Below are positions 14,101 to 26,100 of a stretch of DNA of 64,000 nt, piece after piece. A program made the position numbers and the translations under genes. The notes beneath the pieces are model-generated. The model searched no databases, was not told the DNA's origin, and was given only the letters and a program-made list of their open reading frames with translations. The stretch's first letter is position 1. Each line of letters opens with the position of its first letter. Origin of the DNA: Hanleya hanleyi (taxonomy: Eukaryota > Mollusca > Polyplacophora > Lepidopleurida > Hanleyidae); the NCBI GenBank assembly GCA_036873755.1, contig JAVTVY010017218.1, forward strand, positions 1 through 64,000, given 5' to 3'.

Positions 14101-17100
14101 TATTTCATCACAACCCTCGGTGGCTCAACCTACACGTTTGCAGACTATCCAGAATGCACTCGCAGTCCAGGGATTTTCAGCAGAGGTTGCACGAACGATG
14201 GTTTCAGCCAATCGATCTTCCACATCGCAGCTCTATCAGGCGAAATGGGCCTATTTCGTCTCCTGGTGCCGAAGACATGATGCCGATCCCGACGCTGCCT
14301 CTGTTTCCCTCGTAGCTGACTTTCTCCTTCATCTTCATCGTGATAAGAAGTTTCAAATCAGCACCATTGAAGGATATCGATCTGCTCTGGCTAGGGTGTT
14401 ACGCCTTACTTCGGGTGTAGACATTAGTCTAAACGATAATATCTCTGCGCTCATTCGCGCCTTCGCGTTACAGTCTCGCCGTACGCGCCAACTGTTACCG
14501 AAATGGGATATTGGTGTGGTTCTGTGTGCTCTGATTCATCCACCCTTTGAACCTTTGGAATCCGCCTCGATTAAAGCTGTGTCTTATAAGACCGCCTTTT
14601 TGGCAGCGTTTGCTTTAGCGCCTAGAGTATCTGAACTTCATGCTCTTGAAAGATCTTCTATGACCTGGACGGCGGATTGGTCTCGCATTTCCTTTCGGCC
14701 CATTCCTGAATTTATTGCCAAAAATGAGTCTGTGCGTTCAGGTCCGTGCGCTCAACGATCGTACTCCATTCCGGCGTTGTCAGACTTTGTGCATGGGCTC
14801 GAAGACGACCTCCTGTTATGCCCGGTCCGGGCTATTCGCCACTATCTTACTCGTACCGACTCCGCTCGCGGCTCTCGGCGCCTGTTATTTCTGTCTCTTC
14901 GGCCGTCGGCTTTGCGTGATATTACCAAAAATACCATCGCCGCGTGGTTGAAGAAAACCATTAAATGGTCTTATCAATTGGCCATAGACGCTCCCCCTCT
15001 GTTGTCGAATGCCTCTTCTCATGAGATTCGCGCCATTGCTTCGTCATGGCCATTATGGAAGAATTTGTCCCTCCATGACATTGTCCAATCTTGTGCCTGG
15101 ACGACGAACTCCACGTTCACCAACTTCTATCTGAGAGATATGTCAGTCCAGGCAGAAGGGATATCCACGTTTGGGCCGTTAATAGCGGCCCAGCACGTGG
15201 TCAACTAAATTCCAAAAAAAGGGGGGGGGGGCGGCAGTTTGAATCATCACAGCAAATCTGCAAATTGCTGTATCATCTCATCTCATTCATACTATTGGTC
15301 CACAATTGATTGATCTCATATGGAAGGAAGAAATAAGTCAGATGAACGACCTTGGATCCTCTAAAGAGATGTCAGACACTGTATCATCACCCTAAGATGT
15401 ATGTATCCATGGTGAGTGTGATCTTTACCTTAACTGCGGTTTTTGATTGTGTCCTTCAGGTTCAATCTGACGTCCTTCTCAAAGATCTCAGCGCCGTCTT
15501 TTGCACTCAACCCCCTAGAATGATGGTTGGATGGAAGACGATTGTGGACTGAGAGTGGTGTGACTTGGCGATCACTAGGCCCGTAACAGAACATGTCTCG
15601 ACCGGTCTTAGGAACAGCCAAGATAAATAAGCCATACCAAGTAGACTGTATATCAGATCGGTTGAGGTTCTCTCTTGGTATAACACGGCTTCCCGAGTAG
15701 TACCAATACACGACGTTGCGGTAACTCTCTCGGGGGGAAACTAATAATTTCCACACCACAAACACAGCTACATGGCTGTGAACAATCAAAGATAAGTACA
15801 CCAGTATCTTATTCACATGTTTAACCTTTTTTATGTTGATGACCAAGGTTGCATTTGTTGATTATGGATTGTTCATACTATGCCCATGTTTCTGTGTCAT
15901 TCCAGCGGTCACTTAGCCTACTTTGTTATACTACAAGACCGAGGTTCCCACCTCCGTATGTTGGTACTGTGGCATTAATTAAAGCAGGTTTAAGACTTAG
16001 GCAACAAACATCAAACATTTATAAACAATGTTTCTGTTTGTAACTAAGTCAAACCTGCTTTAATTTAATGTGCCCACCCTTCCGTCCCCTCGTACCGCGG
16101 CCTTGTTTCATTACTGGTCTCGGTTTGAGAAAGAGGATGAGAAATGAGGCTACAGTCGCCTATATAGTGACCACGCTGGATTTGAGTGGAGAGCTCTCCT
16201 AGGGGCGGACAACTCTCTCCTAGGGGAGTTAACTTTTTCTTTTAAACTTCCGTTTTCTACGTTTGATTGTGCAATTAATAAGGGATTAATGGCATTAATT
16301 AAAGCAGGTTTGACTTAGTTACAAACAGAAACATTGTTTATAAATGTTTGATACTTCAGGGAGCTACAAGAGGATTGGGCTTCACCTATTGCTAACGGGT
16401 TTGGTATATACCAGCTTGCAGAATTATATTCTTAAGTGACCTTTCCACCACAATTTCCATTCTTAAGTTGATGATTCTGAATCAGGGCACCATACTCGAC
16501 AATTCCTATGTGATTTTCAACGTGCACCTTCCATGTTAATTAATATGTTAATTAGGGGTCATTGGGCGTGGTATGACCTTTGACCTAATCTTAGGTGACC
16601 TTTCCACCACAATTTTCATTCTTAAGTTGGTGATTCATGTTCAGGTGGCCACACTCTACAAATTCCCATTGGTTTCATACATGCACCTTTCATGTTGATT
16701 AAGTCGCTAATTAGCCCCGGGGGTGAATTGGGTACATTTTTAGCTGTTTTCCCCTAATTTGACCTAGTTAAATGTAACATTCTTGAAACTTTTTCTATTC
16801 CAGTGGTGCATCTTCACTCCGTCTTCATTTTGACACCAATTACAATTTGCTGTATAATGTAGGTCAGGAGATACAGCCGTTTTAATTAGTTTCGGTCTTA
16901 ATTAGTGACCTTTGACCTCTTCTTAAGTGAACTTTCCACCACAATATTCATTCTTACGTTAGTGATTCTGAATCAGACAACTGCCCTGTACATTCCTGAG
17001 TTGGTTTTATACTTGCACTTTTCATGTTAATTAAAACCTTAATTAGTGCTAATTAGCGTCTTTCTTAAGTGATCTTTCCACCAGAAATCCCATTCTTATG

Positions 17101-20100
17101 TTTCAGATTTGCATTAAGTGTGGTGTCCGTAATCATTTGGCATAGAAATGGAACTTGCACCTCTCATGTTAATTAAATCCAACTTTTGGGGGTTTTCTGG
17201 TGGCGGCTAGTACTACACCCCCGGCACCCCAAACCTTTTGCACCTTCCATGTTAATTAAACCTCGCCCAGCTCCCAGACTATTTCTCTTGACCTGAACTA
17301 GATGCCTATCGAAAATGAGTCGTGTCAGAAAGTATTTTGCAGAGTTATGCCCCTTGTCTAATAAAATCCACTAATTCCTACTGTCACCAACAACAGACAT
17401 GAGAACAACAATTGACCACATCTATACAAACATTCCAAACGTGCAGTGTGGTGTTTCAGAGACCTATTACTCCTTTCATAAGGCTGTCTGGGTCGCATTC
17501 AATTAAATATCTCCCACAAAAGGTGCGTAAACAGTTCGTTCATTGAAGTTATTGATCTTTTTCCATTAAAGTTCCATTAACAGTTATTCATCCCTCCCAA
17601 AAAATGGACTGCTAACCATTCCCCCACCTGATTGATCTTATTCTACTAATATGATTCACTCATCTTGTTCCACTAACAAGTTTTTTTATCAGTAATTATA
17701 ATAAACAAAATTTATTCACAACATGATTTGTAGTTTTACTTTTTCGTTTTGCTAACAACCTAACCTAACAACACTTTTTAGTTGCCACACGTCATTTTAT
17801 ATTCCCACCGCTTAAATGTTTTCCCAAATTTGGCTCTCTTCTAATGATTTCCATTTCAGCAATTTTAGTTGTGTTTACCAAGATATGACAAACGTATATC
17901 TATAGTGTATGTATTTATTCCAGAAACAAATTAATTTAAGGGGAGGAAAACTTTTTTTTTTTTTCAAAGAAAGTACACTTCCAATACCAGGGGTAAATAT
18001 TTCTTCCCACAAGCCAATCAATTGGTAGAGACACCCTTACATTATAATAGCTGGGGTTCAGAGCCGAGGGGTTTCGATAGCGCAGCTTCATGTTTATTTA
18101 ATCATTTCATTAACCATTTCAACCCTTGCCCATCTGAATCCTGATTATCTTTCAGCCAAATTAATCTCGAGGGGGGAGGAGGGAGCGATTAATAGCCTTT
18201 TAACATGAGGGAGATTGGCCAAATGATACAGTCCTCGTGAATAAGGAATTAACCTTGGCGAAAAAATTGCTGAGGCAGAATTAATAAAATAGATTTTACC
18301 TCAGCATTTTTGTATCGTCAGCCATGACATGTGAATTTATTTCCCAGCTGCCTCGGTAAAAGATGTCCCGTGTATCAGCATTAAGGTCAGCATTTGACAT
18401 TTCCTAAGGTTATTTTCGATTGCTGAAGAAAAAAGGGTGGTTGCTTTTTCCCCATCCTATGTAATTATTTTTTTCGATCAGTCCTTATTTAATATGTCTT
18501 ATGTGTCCATAGATGCTGTTTGATTGGCTCCTCCCCCCGTGTCTGAACTTTGTGACCAAGTACTGTAAACAGATGGTTCACTGTCACCGGCTTCACCTCA
18601 CAGTGAGCATGCTCAAACTCTACGGCTGTATGATGGAGGACATCAGGTAATAGAGTTATCTCCCATTGGGTCTCTGAAAATAAAACTTCAGAATTTTGAA
18701 CTGTTTTCAATTCATGGCATTTAATAATTCAATCCTGCATTCAAAATTCGATCACATGACAGTCAATCTAATAAATTTCATCACCCTCTAAAATCATTAA
18801 GATAATGAAGAAATAACGGATTATTTGCATGATTTGATCCATTTTGTCAATTAGTTGTTCTTAAACATTTGATCACCCCCAGATTTTATGTTGGGAAATT
18901 TCACTTCCTCTGATTGAATTATTAGAGGGATTACACGTGCACAGTGTACACATGTTTTGAAAATAGACATTATATAACACGGGATGACAGAACTGTCAAA
19001 TTTAGTGAAAAATGTAAGTAATTATGAGAATCACTTTATTATGTGACTGCTCAACTGCTCAACATGGCAGCGTGACTAACGTCACAGGACCTACGAAGTA
19101 GGGTAGGCATCAGGACTTTGACGCGATCTGAACTCTTGGAAATCCCCACTCCCAAGTTGAAATCTTGCCTATATTAAGATGAGCACAGCCGAAGTCAGAA
19201 TCACCAGTGATTTTCATCAAAAATCACCAGAAATTTTTGTCAAAAGTAGGCCAGCTCAGAACTTGCTGGTAAGGGTACCCTAATGCTCCTTCATGCCAAA
19301 AATCAAAGTTCTACTGTCAACGGTTCTCCTTGTTTTGCCGACAAAAGGATTTGGATGGACTCACTCACTCACTCACTCATTACCGGACAATTTGCAAATG
19401 AGAGCCTACTTCGTAGGAAAAGCAAACACAAAAGGCAACTAATGACCGTGCCTGATGTCAAATCAAATTGAGAATGCCATACTGCCATGCTTTCAAAACA
19501 GTGGCAGCTGTCGTCATGGTTGTAGGTTCTGAGGTTTGATGGCAAAAAAAAAATGGCATCACGTAATATCACAACTTAACATCAGCCACTGTCTTCCGCT
19601 GCCTCTTCTGTTCTGTTTTGAGCAGTTGACCAAAATCGGACTTCCAAAGCAGTCGCACAGAAAATAATGGTTATAATTAATGACTTCCCTACCAATTTGA
19701 CAGCTCTATGACCATGTGGGATTTGTTTCTTTTCAGATAAAATGAATTAGCTCTTTAATATGTGTATAATCTCAATCACAGGCACTTTTTTGAAGAAAAA
19801 AAAGATGAGGGAGGGAGGCTTTTTAAAAAAATCTTTTTATTATTTTTCTTTCACACTGACCAAATATATTCATCTTTTCTGGCAAACTGATGCAGTAGTG
19901 TAATGCAATTTGCACGAAACCAACACTGTCCCTTGAGTTACTTGAAGAGTCAACGTTCAGCACTATAATTTCTTGCAAATAAAATAAGACCAACAAACAA
20001 CTCTTTGATGCATGCTCAAAAACATTATTTTGGCAAAACTTGGTGAGGGAAGTGTGTAAGAAACAGCTCAGGCTGTGAGTGATAAAAAGGGTTGACACAC

Positions 20101-23100
20101 AGCGCTAGAAAAAAATGATGTGGCAGTGCCTTTGAAGCTAAAAAATTGTTTTAATCGGTCTTACTGTGTGATAATTCCTTGTTGACGATTGTAGGAGACT
20201 GGGTCAAGAAGACGAAGATGAGGATTACCTGGTACTGGAGGGGGAGGATGAGGATACAGAACCGGCACCCATCTCCATTTCCGACCAGAAAATCATAGAG
20301 GAGAGAACCAGTATGATAATCGCTCAGTTCCTCTTCTCACTCGTCTGGTCTGTGGGCGCCCCGCTCGATGGCGTCTCACGTTTACGCTTCGACGACTTCT
20401 TCAGGAATCTCTGCGAGATGGAGGGTAACAATGCCAAATATCCAAGGTATTTATATACCGAATAAAGCATTTATTCAGTCCCACCTGTTGTTCTGAAATA
20501 AATACTATTATTTCGATTATTATCTTCTAAGAAACTGAAACAAAGAACATGGTGCGCATGCGCATTCAACCTTCTTCGATTTTGATTGACACAGGAAGCA
20601 TTTATCTGCATATGAGAAATAAAAAAAAAATGCAATCAGTATATCTTCTAGATTTCAGTCATCTTCAGGAATAGATTTTGAAATTTTATTTTGGAATACC
20701 GGTAATTCAAAATATCTGAAGTTATAGAAGAATGAACAAGTTGTATTCTCCACAATCTGGAAAGAGCACACGTTACAACATCCTGTTTGGTTGTGATATC
20801 CTGGGGTCACTCTCCGCTGCATTTGATAACGGATGATGTTGATTAGCCAAGAATAATGGACACAAAAAGCTGCACACCTCGTTTTTAACCCCAGTGCAAT
20901 CAGAGTGTATATCTGACAGTGGGAGGTGTGTAATCTGATACCATGAGGATGTTTATAAACGGATGATGCTGATTGGCTGTGAGTCATGCACACCAGTCCT
21001 CGCCATGAGCAAAATGGTGGGAGAGTGCCAGATCGCTCTCCTTAATCTGGATGGGCGAGTGATCGCTCATCTAGAAATCGCTCTCCTGGGATGTTTGGGG
21101 CGAGTGATTGCCCACCTAAGGCGAGCAGTGTTATTTTAGCAGACATTTTGGTATTCCTTTGAATCTTGCAATAAATAAGACAATACATAAAATACTCCAC
21201 ACGAGTGTTTGATTTATATTTGATCCAAGTCACAATTAATACATACTTATTTTCAAGTCACATGTCAGACTACTCACTCAGGAAGACAGTTTCAGACTAA
21301 CAGTATAGTTGACATACTGCCGACTGTCTGCCTCCACTGTTCTGTAAACGATATGTAACTGAACCGCCGTGCCCCAGCTTTTGAAAGTTTTCAGTTCTAC
21401 CCGGTTCCCTTTAAGTTGTTTTGTACTGCCGGTATGACTCTGTTCTGCCATGGTAATGCCAACAATGATGTGGAAAACTTCAATGAAACGCAAGAAGGTA
21501 TACAACAGACGGTCACGCAAGTCAAGGAAAACCGCCAACTGACAGCAAAACTGGCGATCTTCAAATTAATCCTCATCTATCCCACAGTGCATCGCTGGGC
21601 ATACGGTTGTGTATGTCGCGCGGGGAACCGTGGGATAGATCAGGATATAAATTGGAGATCACCTGTCTTGCCAACTGACGACTGTTGCCAGGTTACGAGC
21701 CGGTGACGTCGCGTTGTTCTACTGCGCATGACAGTTGTCTTAATTCTGCTTCCTTTGCAAATCGAAACCGCAACCACGAAAACCAGTGAAAGATGACGAA
21801 AATACTGCCGATATATACTGAAGAAATAAATATTTTTCTCTCGGATTTGGAGGAGCGACGAATCGCTCGCCTTGCCACCTCTGGGCGTGTGTGGAGGAGA
21901 AGGGGAGCGATCGCTCGCCTTTCATGGCGAGGACTGCACACTGAAGCTGTGTTCTGCATTTTAACCCCAATGCAATCAGAGTGTATATCTGACAGTGGGA
22001 GGTATATAATCTGATACCATGAGAATGTTTATAAACGGATGATGCTCATTGGCTGTGAGTCATGCACACTAAAGCTATGTTCTGAATTTTAACTCAATGC
22101 AATCAGAGGGTATATCTGACAGTGGGCGGTACATAATCTGATACCATGAGAATGTTCTCAACTGAAGAATCATACATGCAGTCTTATCAAGGTCATGGTG
22201 TCCACATGAACATTCACATGTGTAGTTTAATATATCTCAGCTTGGACATGATTGTAATGCGATTTTTGCTGTTTTCAGGCCAAAGGAGTTAAAGTTTGCC
22301 AAAGCTTTGTTGATTCCTAAGAGGGGAACGATATTTGACCACGTGTACGTGAGGAGACAGTATGGGTCGTGGACAGGCTGGTCTAATCTCATACAGTCAG
22401 TCAGTATTGAGGATGGCACAAGGGTAAACAGATTTTCTTATTTTTTACTCTGTAAAGCCTATGTGATATAACATGCTGGGATGTCATCCCACACGCGTAT
22501 ATCTGATGAGCGTGTGTGACGCAGGTCGTCAGTTACGACGCTTGACGCAAGCTGCAGACATGATGTGCTCCAGCAACATTTCTCTCATTGTGTCGTGGAT
22601 ACTTTTAACAAAATACTGATTAAAGTAATAATTCTAATTATATGAGAAAAAGAATCCCATATTAACTTGATTACAGGATGAAAATTCTCACTCTCGAAAA
22701 GGAAAATACGTCCCAACCTCATCTCGGCGGCTCGGTGGGATGTATTTTCCCACTCTCGAGTGGGAATTTTCATCCCATGATGTAAGTTATATGGGATTCT
22801 CTTATTCCCAACCACCATATAGAATAGATTTAACACGTTCACTGCCGACTATGACTATACTCGAAGCAGCTGTTCCGCTTCCATCTGTCAAGCCATGTAC
22901 AAGTTGTACCACTGTCCATTGGCCAATCCAATTTTCCCATCATGCTTTAAGGGAAAAACCCATGCTGCGAGATAACTCTGAGCTTTCACAAACTGCCAGC
23001 ATGGTGTTTGTCGCATTATAAGGCATGCCAGCATATCGAGTTTACATTATGCAAGCGAATGATTTACTACAAGAATACCCTTAGTGACAGAATCTAGAAC

Positions 23101-26100
23101 TCGTTGTTGGAAGTCAATGTGTTGAGAACTTTTCATATTTTTAGATGATTTTTTTACGTTTTTACCAATTATCATGTCTCTTTCGACAAAAAAAAAAAAA
23201 AATTAAGAGGAGTGAGTTTGGGGATTCCCCTTTCTTCTTGGTGTGACTGCCTGGATCTAGAAAGTATCGATTAGTTCATTATATCATTGCTATTGGTGAT
23301 ACTTTCACCATTCCTGCTGATTGTGTCAGAGAGCGTGTTTCTCGACCTCGTTGATTTCTGGTTACTACAAGTCCACAGTACTAATCTTGCGATGTTTGAT
23401 ATTTTTATTTACACAAATCATTTTAGGACTATTTTTTGTGAAAATGCTCATTTGTCTAAAGAACTATATATATGTATGATTGTATCAATATCAGCTGTCT
23501 TACGTGAGTTTATTTATCATTTGTTACTGCCAATTACACGGATGACAACCAACAGAATGTCCAGGTAAATTAAGTTTAAACAACAGCACTTTACAGTAGA
23601 TCGTAGATGTACCTGCATGAAATTGACATCCTTGCTGTCGAAAAGAGAGGAAAATGGAGGGACAACATTAAATATCTTCTGGTATATTTTCCAATAATTC
23701 AACCATCAATAATTTTGAACATCCTATAAAGTCAATAATATAATGGAGAAATACTGGATTATCTGCATAATTTTTGGACCATTTTGTCAACTTCCTGTTC
23801 TAATAATTTTGATCAACCTTTGAATTTAAGGTGAGAAATATCACTTCCTGTGATTGAATTATTGGAGGATTTACCAGAATTTGATATTCCGATGAATCGG
23901 ATCTCATTTCATGAACTTCCAATGCACATTATCACATTATCAGAGTGTGATCCTCCAAATATCAGTATACACAACCCCTGACTGATTCCCCTGAGAACTT
24001 GGTGTGCAGGCCCATTCTCTCTTCATTTATAGCCATTGACAATGGAAAATGCATCCATATTAACTAGAAAAATACGCAGATTAGATACTTGACATCTTTC
24101 CCGTGTTTGAAAAAGTTTTGATGAATCGTGGGGATCCCACATAGATGGGTTTTGACGAATGGTCACGTAACCCATGAAGACATATTTGAATCACTTTGTT
24201 CTTGTCATTACTCTCTGGCTGTTTTATGGTTACGATAGTTCCACTTGTTTCACATCATGTCAGATTGTATGAAGATTTTCATCTCTTCTCCAGCAATATT
24301 TATTTATTTTACCCAATCTTTTTTGCTGTCTAAAGATTTACCCATATATATTTCTGTAATAATGGATAGATTCTATTGGGTAGCTTCTGCAGTGCATAGC
24401 CCAGCATCGGGGACCATGACGGAAAAAGTTGGAGTGGTAAGAAACAATGTTGCATCATGGGATATCTTCCAGTTTTAAAGCAGCTTGATTGGCCAATTCA
24501 AATTTTCAAAAAGAAACCCGGGGTTTTCATTGGCCTCTGGATAAAACTGGAAGACAAGCCAGCCAACCATACAGTTTTTGTAAAGGTTCATTGTGAGCTC
24601 ATGAGCCCACTCCATTTTGTAACGGGCAGTGCTGATTGGCTAATAGTCAATTGTGCACATGCTGCCTGCCAGGTTTTCAGGTGGAAATCAGTCAGAGGGT
24701 ATATGTAGACAGTAGGAGGTTCACCCTGTTGATTTTGGAGAATTTTCTTTCCTTTTCAAAATGAAGGATAGTCTTTTCTACAGGTCAAATATGCATCTTA
24801 CGCCACTCACTGGAATCATTAATGTCGTATCAGATTTTTGTTGTCCAGGCTGAAAGGTCAATTACTCCTAGTATGGTAAACTGTCTACAGTTCAGTCACC
24901 AAGTGCATTGTATAAATATATCGCACCCACTTTTCCTGGAACCATGCACACTTACAGAATTTCACACAGAATCTTTGCACACTTAATATATTTTCACACA
25001 GAATCCTTACACTTACATAATTATCACACAGAATCCTTGCACAGTTACATGATTATCACATAGAATTCTTGCACATAATTATCACACAGAATCCTGCACA
25101 CTTATTTATATAAGACACACAATCTTGCACACTTCTATATGATTATCACACAAAATATTGCACAATTGGATAATTTATCACACATAATCCTGTACACTCA
25201 TGTAATTATCACACAGAATCTTTGTTTGTATATATTTTGTAAGATGTGATGAATTTATGCTTTTAAATGGTATATGGTTGTATTTACATTGTTCATAGGA
25301 TGTTTTGCTCAATACTTATACAGATATATCTTATTTGTAGATTTAGAAATGACTTATTATTTTATTTCTTCACACTTCTTCATTTCTTCCAAGTGATTCA
25401 TTACATACGATCTTGATAGTACTCAGGCATTCTGATTTGAACAATTTTGAAGGGGGGGGGCTCGAATCAGAAGACCTGAGCAGTATCAGAAGAAAATAAT
25501 ATTTTGAGAGGGAGGATAAATTAGACATAAAACAGCTAACCTGACTGTTGTCCCTCTCAGAATTTATTTCATCTGTATATCTCTCTGTGGTGGACTAAAC
25601 ACTATATATTAGTTAGTCTAGTCAATCTTGAAGTAGTATTTAGTGGTCTTTTCTCTCAGTTATGTATATTTCTTATGTCTCTTTCCATTGCTGTCACTGA
25701 AGGTTAACTCCTATAGCCTTTCATCTGATGATAAACTGGTAAGACTCCAATGAACTAACTGGGATGCAATTTGCTATCAGAATGTTCATCTAATTCACAG
25801 ATAATTCACAAATGCCACTTAATTCACACAGGTCACCTAATTCACACATGCCACCTAATTCACACAGGTCACCTAATTCACACATGCCATTTATTTCACA
25901 CAGGTCGCCTAATTCAAACATGCCACTTATTTCACACAGGTCTAATTCACACAGGTTGCCTAATTCACACATGCCACCTAATGCATAGTTGCCACCTAAT
26001 TCACAAATTGCACCTAATTCACGTATGCCTCCTAATTCACACATGCCACCTAAGTCACACTTGTCACCTACTTCACATGCCATCTAATTCACACATGCCA

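Larger units (their letters stand above)
9793..16352 (+). mobile_element. Full-length DIRS-like tyrosine-recombinase retrotransposon
   Basis: It is 6,560 bp and has every DIRS1-type hallmark: a gag-like ORF, overlapping RT/RNase H and tyrosine recombinase frames, near-identical 185-bp inverted terminal repeats (9811-9995 and 16127-16311), unequal end extensions (18 and 41 bp) and an internal complementary region (15971-16064). That region is the reverse complement of the left and right ends joined. The region's junction (16009/16010) predicts the element ends exactly at GTTTGTTG (9793) and GTTTGAT (16352). The empty site in the opposite foldback arm confirms both borders. There is no target duplication, as expected for circle integration by a tyrosine recombinase. 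The frames look intact, so the insertion is young. Confidence 0.96.
6763..17281. mobile_element. Foldback element with 1.77-kb inverted arms, split by a DIRS insertion
   Basis: The left arm 6763-8533 is the reverse complement of the right arm 8945-9792 plus 16353-17281. Unique loop sequence lies at 8534-8944. Without the 6,560-bp DIRS insert the element is about 3.96 kb. The outer ends read TAGTCTGGGAGCT. Flanking DNA on both sides matches parts of the TCCG-headed repeat at 2690-2815, so the element inserted into such a copy; a 3-bp TTT duplication is possible but weak. The arms are nearly identical apart from a deletion of about 70 bp in the left arm near 8350 and an extra 55-60 bp in the left arm near 6840-6898. 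The family is not recognised. Confidence 0.9.

Noticed and set aside
15430..15846. 138-codon antisense frame in the DIRS 3' region
   Set aside because: No motif, lies in a non-coding part of the element, and is not expected in DIRS structure.
21693..21970. Overlapping frames with a basic composition
   Set aside because: Lie at the right end of the 943-bp TIR element and show no transposase motif.
23708..23875. Small exon-like frame near the MITE
   Set aside because: No dynein homology, and the exons on both sides already join in phase.
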